DNA of 7,275 bases from positions 1 to 7,275 of the forward strand of contig CAOKFJ010000085.1 of assembly GCA_948467695.1 (NCBI GenBank), given 5' to 3'. Source of the stretch: an uncultured Allobaculum sp. (GTDB lineage Bacteria > Bacillota_I > Bacilli_A > Erysipelotrichales > Erysipelotrichaceae). The first letter of the stretch is position 1, and every line of letters begins with the position of its first letter. Below are positions 6,688-7,275 of the stretch, piece after piece. The notes under the pieces were generated by a model. That model worked only from the letters and a program-made list of their open reading frames with translations, did not search any database and had not been told where the DNA came from. Both the position numbers and the translations under genes were made by a program.

Positions 6688-7275
6688 TCAGATTCCAAGA
6701 TAAACGATTTCAACGGAATCAAAATCAGGAATTTTATGAGAAGAATAAAACGAATCCGTTCGCTTGTAATTGGAAAGATCGCCATGAATTCTGAAGGGTT
6801 GAGCATATACTACTTCTCCCCCTTTTTTGAACAGAATATCTACGGTGCAGGAAATACGATCGTTGGGTTTATAAGCATTCGGACATTCTATTGTGAAGAC
6901 AAGCGGGTCCGTAGCGAGTCCCGATCCTTGAGAAATAATCGTGTAAATCTGCTTGTTGAATTCATCAAGCTTCAGATTTTCCTGAAATAATTCTTCATCA
7001 GAGGCGTTGGGATTATCTGAGAGAAAATCATATTCCGAGATATGAGTCGTGATGGAACCTGAGGATTCTAGGTTGAATACAACAGAAGGATCAGTCCAGA
7101 AAGACTGAGGAATATCCGTAAATACAACCGTGACCCAAAGCGTATCGATATTAAAATCCATACTAACATCTATCCATTCCTGCTCCAGAAACTCTCCGGT
7201 AGCAGCATCCAGTGCCGACACGTAAACAGCACCAGCATGATGCGTCCTTGTAAAGTAGACAGAGGAAATATCTAA
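6688..7275 (-). CDS. Partial paralogue of the 4523-5503 membrane protein, N-terminus beyond the window
   Basis: This - strand frame stays open to the right edge, showing 195 C-terminal residues and a TGA stop at 6688-6690. A GTG at 7219-7221 is internal, because paralogue-like sequence (ISSVYFTR, compare ISSISVTA) lies upstream of it. Ungapped, the last 50 residues share 21 identities by eye with the last 50 of the 326-residue protein, including GEVVYAQ, the IP/VP turn and DSVE near the end; ISEYDFL and NASDEELF match ISEYSYL and NATDEQLF. The acidic insert of the other copy is absent and its place is taken by a shorter, near-neutral stretch. The part seen is beta-rich and has no membrane segment; by analogy the missing N-terminus should carry a signal anchor. 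Function is unknown. The copies are well diverged, so the duplication, if local, is old. Confidence 0.85.
   Translation of the reverse strand, partial: LDISSVYFTRTHHAGAVYVSALDAATGEFLEQEWIDVSMDFNIDTLWVTVVFTDIPQSFWTDPSVVFNLESSGSITTHISEYDFLSDNPNASDEELFQENLKLDEFNKQIYTIISQGSGLATDPLVFTIECPNAYKPNDRISCTVDILFKKGGEVVYAQPFRIHGDLSNYKRTDSFYSSHKIPDFDSVEIVYLGI

Noticed and set aside
6538..6990. 150-codon + strand frame from TTG 6538 preceded by GGAGG
   Set aside because: It reads through a strong terminator stem and about 300 bases antisense to a gene with clear paralogy; no recognisable protein features.

Overview
The window looks like chromosomal DNA of a Gram-positive, host-associated Bacillota, plausibly a gut bacterium related to Erysipelotrichales or Clostridia (inference only). 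The supporting signs are purine-rich AAAGGA/AAAGGAG ribosome sites, intrinsic terminators with T tracts, a cre-like catabolite-repression site, and a large secreted sialidase with CBM40, GH33, CBM32 and FIVAR modules. No ribosomal or other taxonomic marker gene is present.

Layout: bases 1-145 are the leader of the sialidase gene and carry a perfect match to the CcpA cre consensus. Bases 146-4279 (+) encode a 1377-residue exported multimodular exo-alpha-sialidase with a complete set of catalytic residues. A strong + strand hairpin terminator (4435-4467) follows. Next to it is a - strand terminator (4482-4511) for the convergent gene at 4523-5503 (-). That gene encodes a 326-residue single-pass membrane protein of unknown function with a large outer domain. 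A 324-base divergent intergenic region (5504-5827) contains a near-perfect 20-bp AT palindrome with extended -10 boxes on both strands, and an 11-bp inverted repeat in the leader of the - gene. Bases 5828-6526 (+) encode a 232-residue protein with two membrane segments and a cytoplasmic helical domain. After a bidirectional terminator (about 6612-6668), 6688-7275 (-) holds the 3' part of a gene paralogous to 4523-5503. It runs off the right edge.

How the genes may work together: the sialidase releases terminal sialic acid from mucin or other glycoconjugates outside the cell, and its leader suggests repression when preferred sugars are available. It appears to be a single-gene unit; no sialate transport or catabolism gene lies in the window. 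The right part looks like a duplicated, uncharacterised family of extracytoplasmic proteins flanking a divergent small membrane protein. The two halves show no functional link in the sequence and are separated by back-to-back terminators. The least described element is the paralogous pair with its shared palindromic control region.
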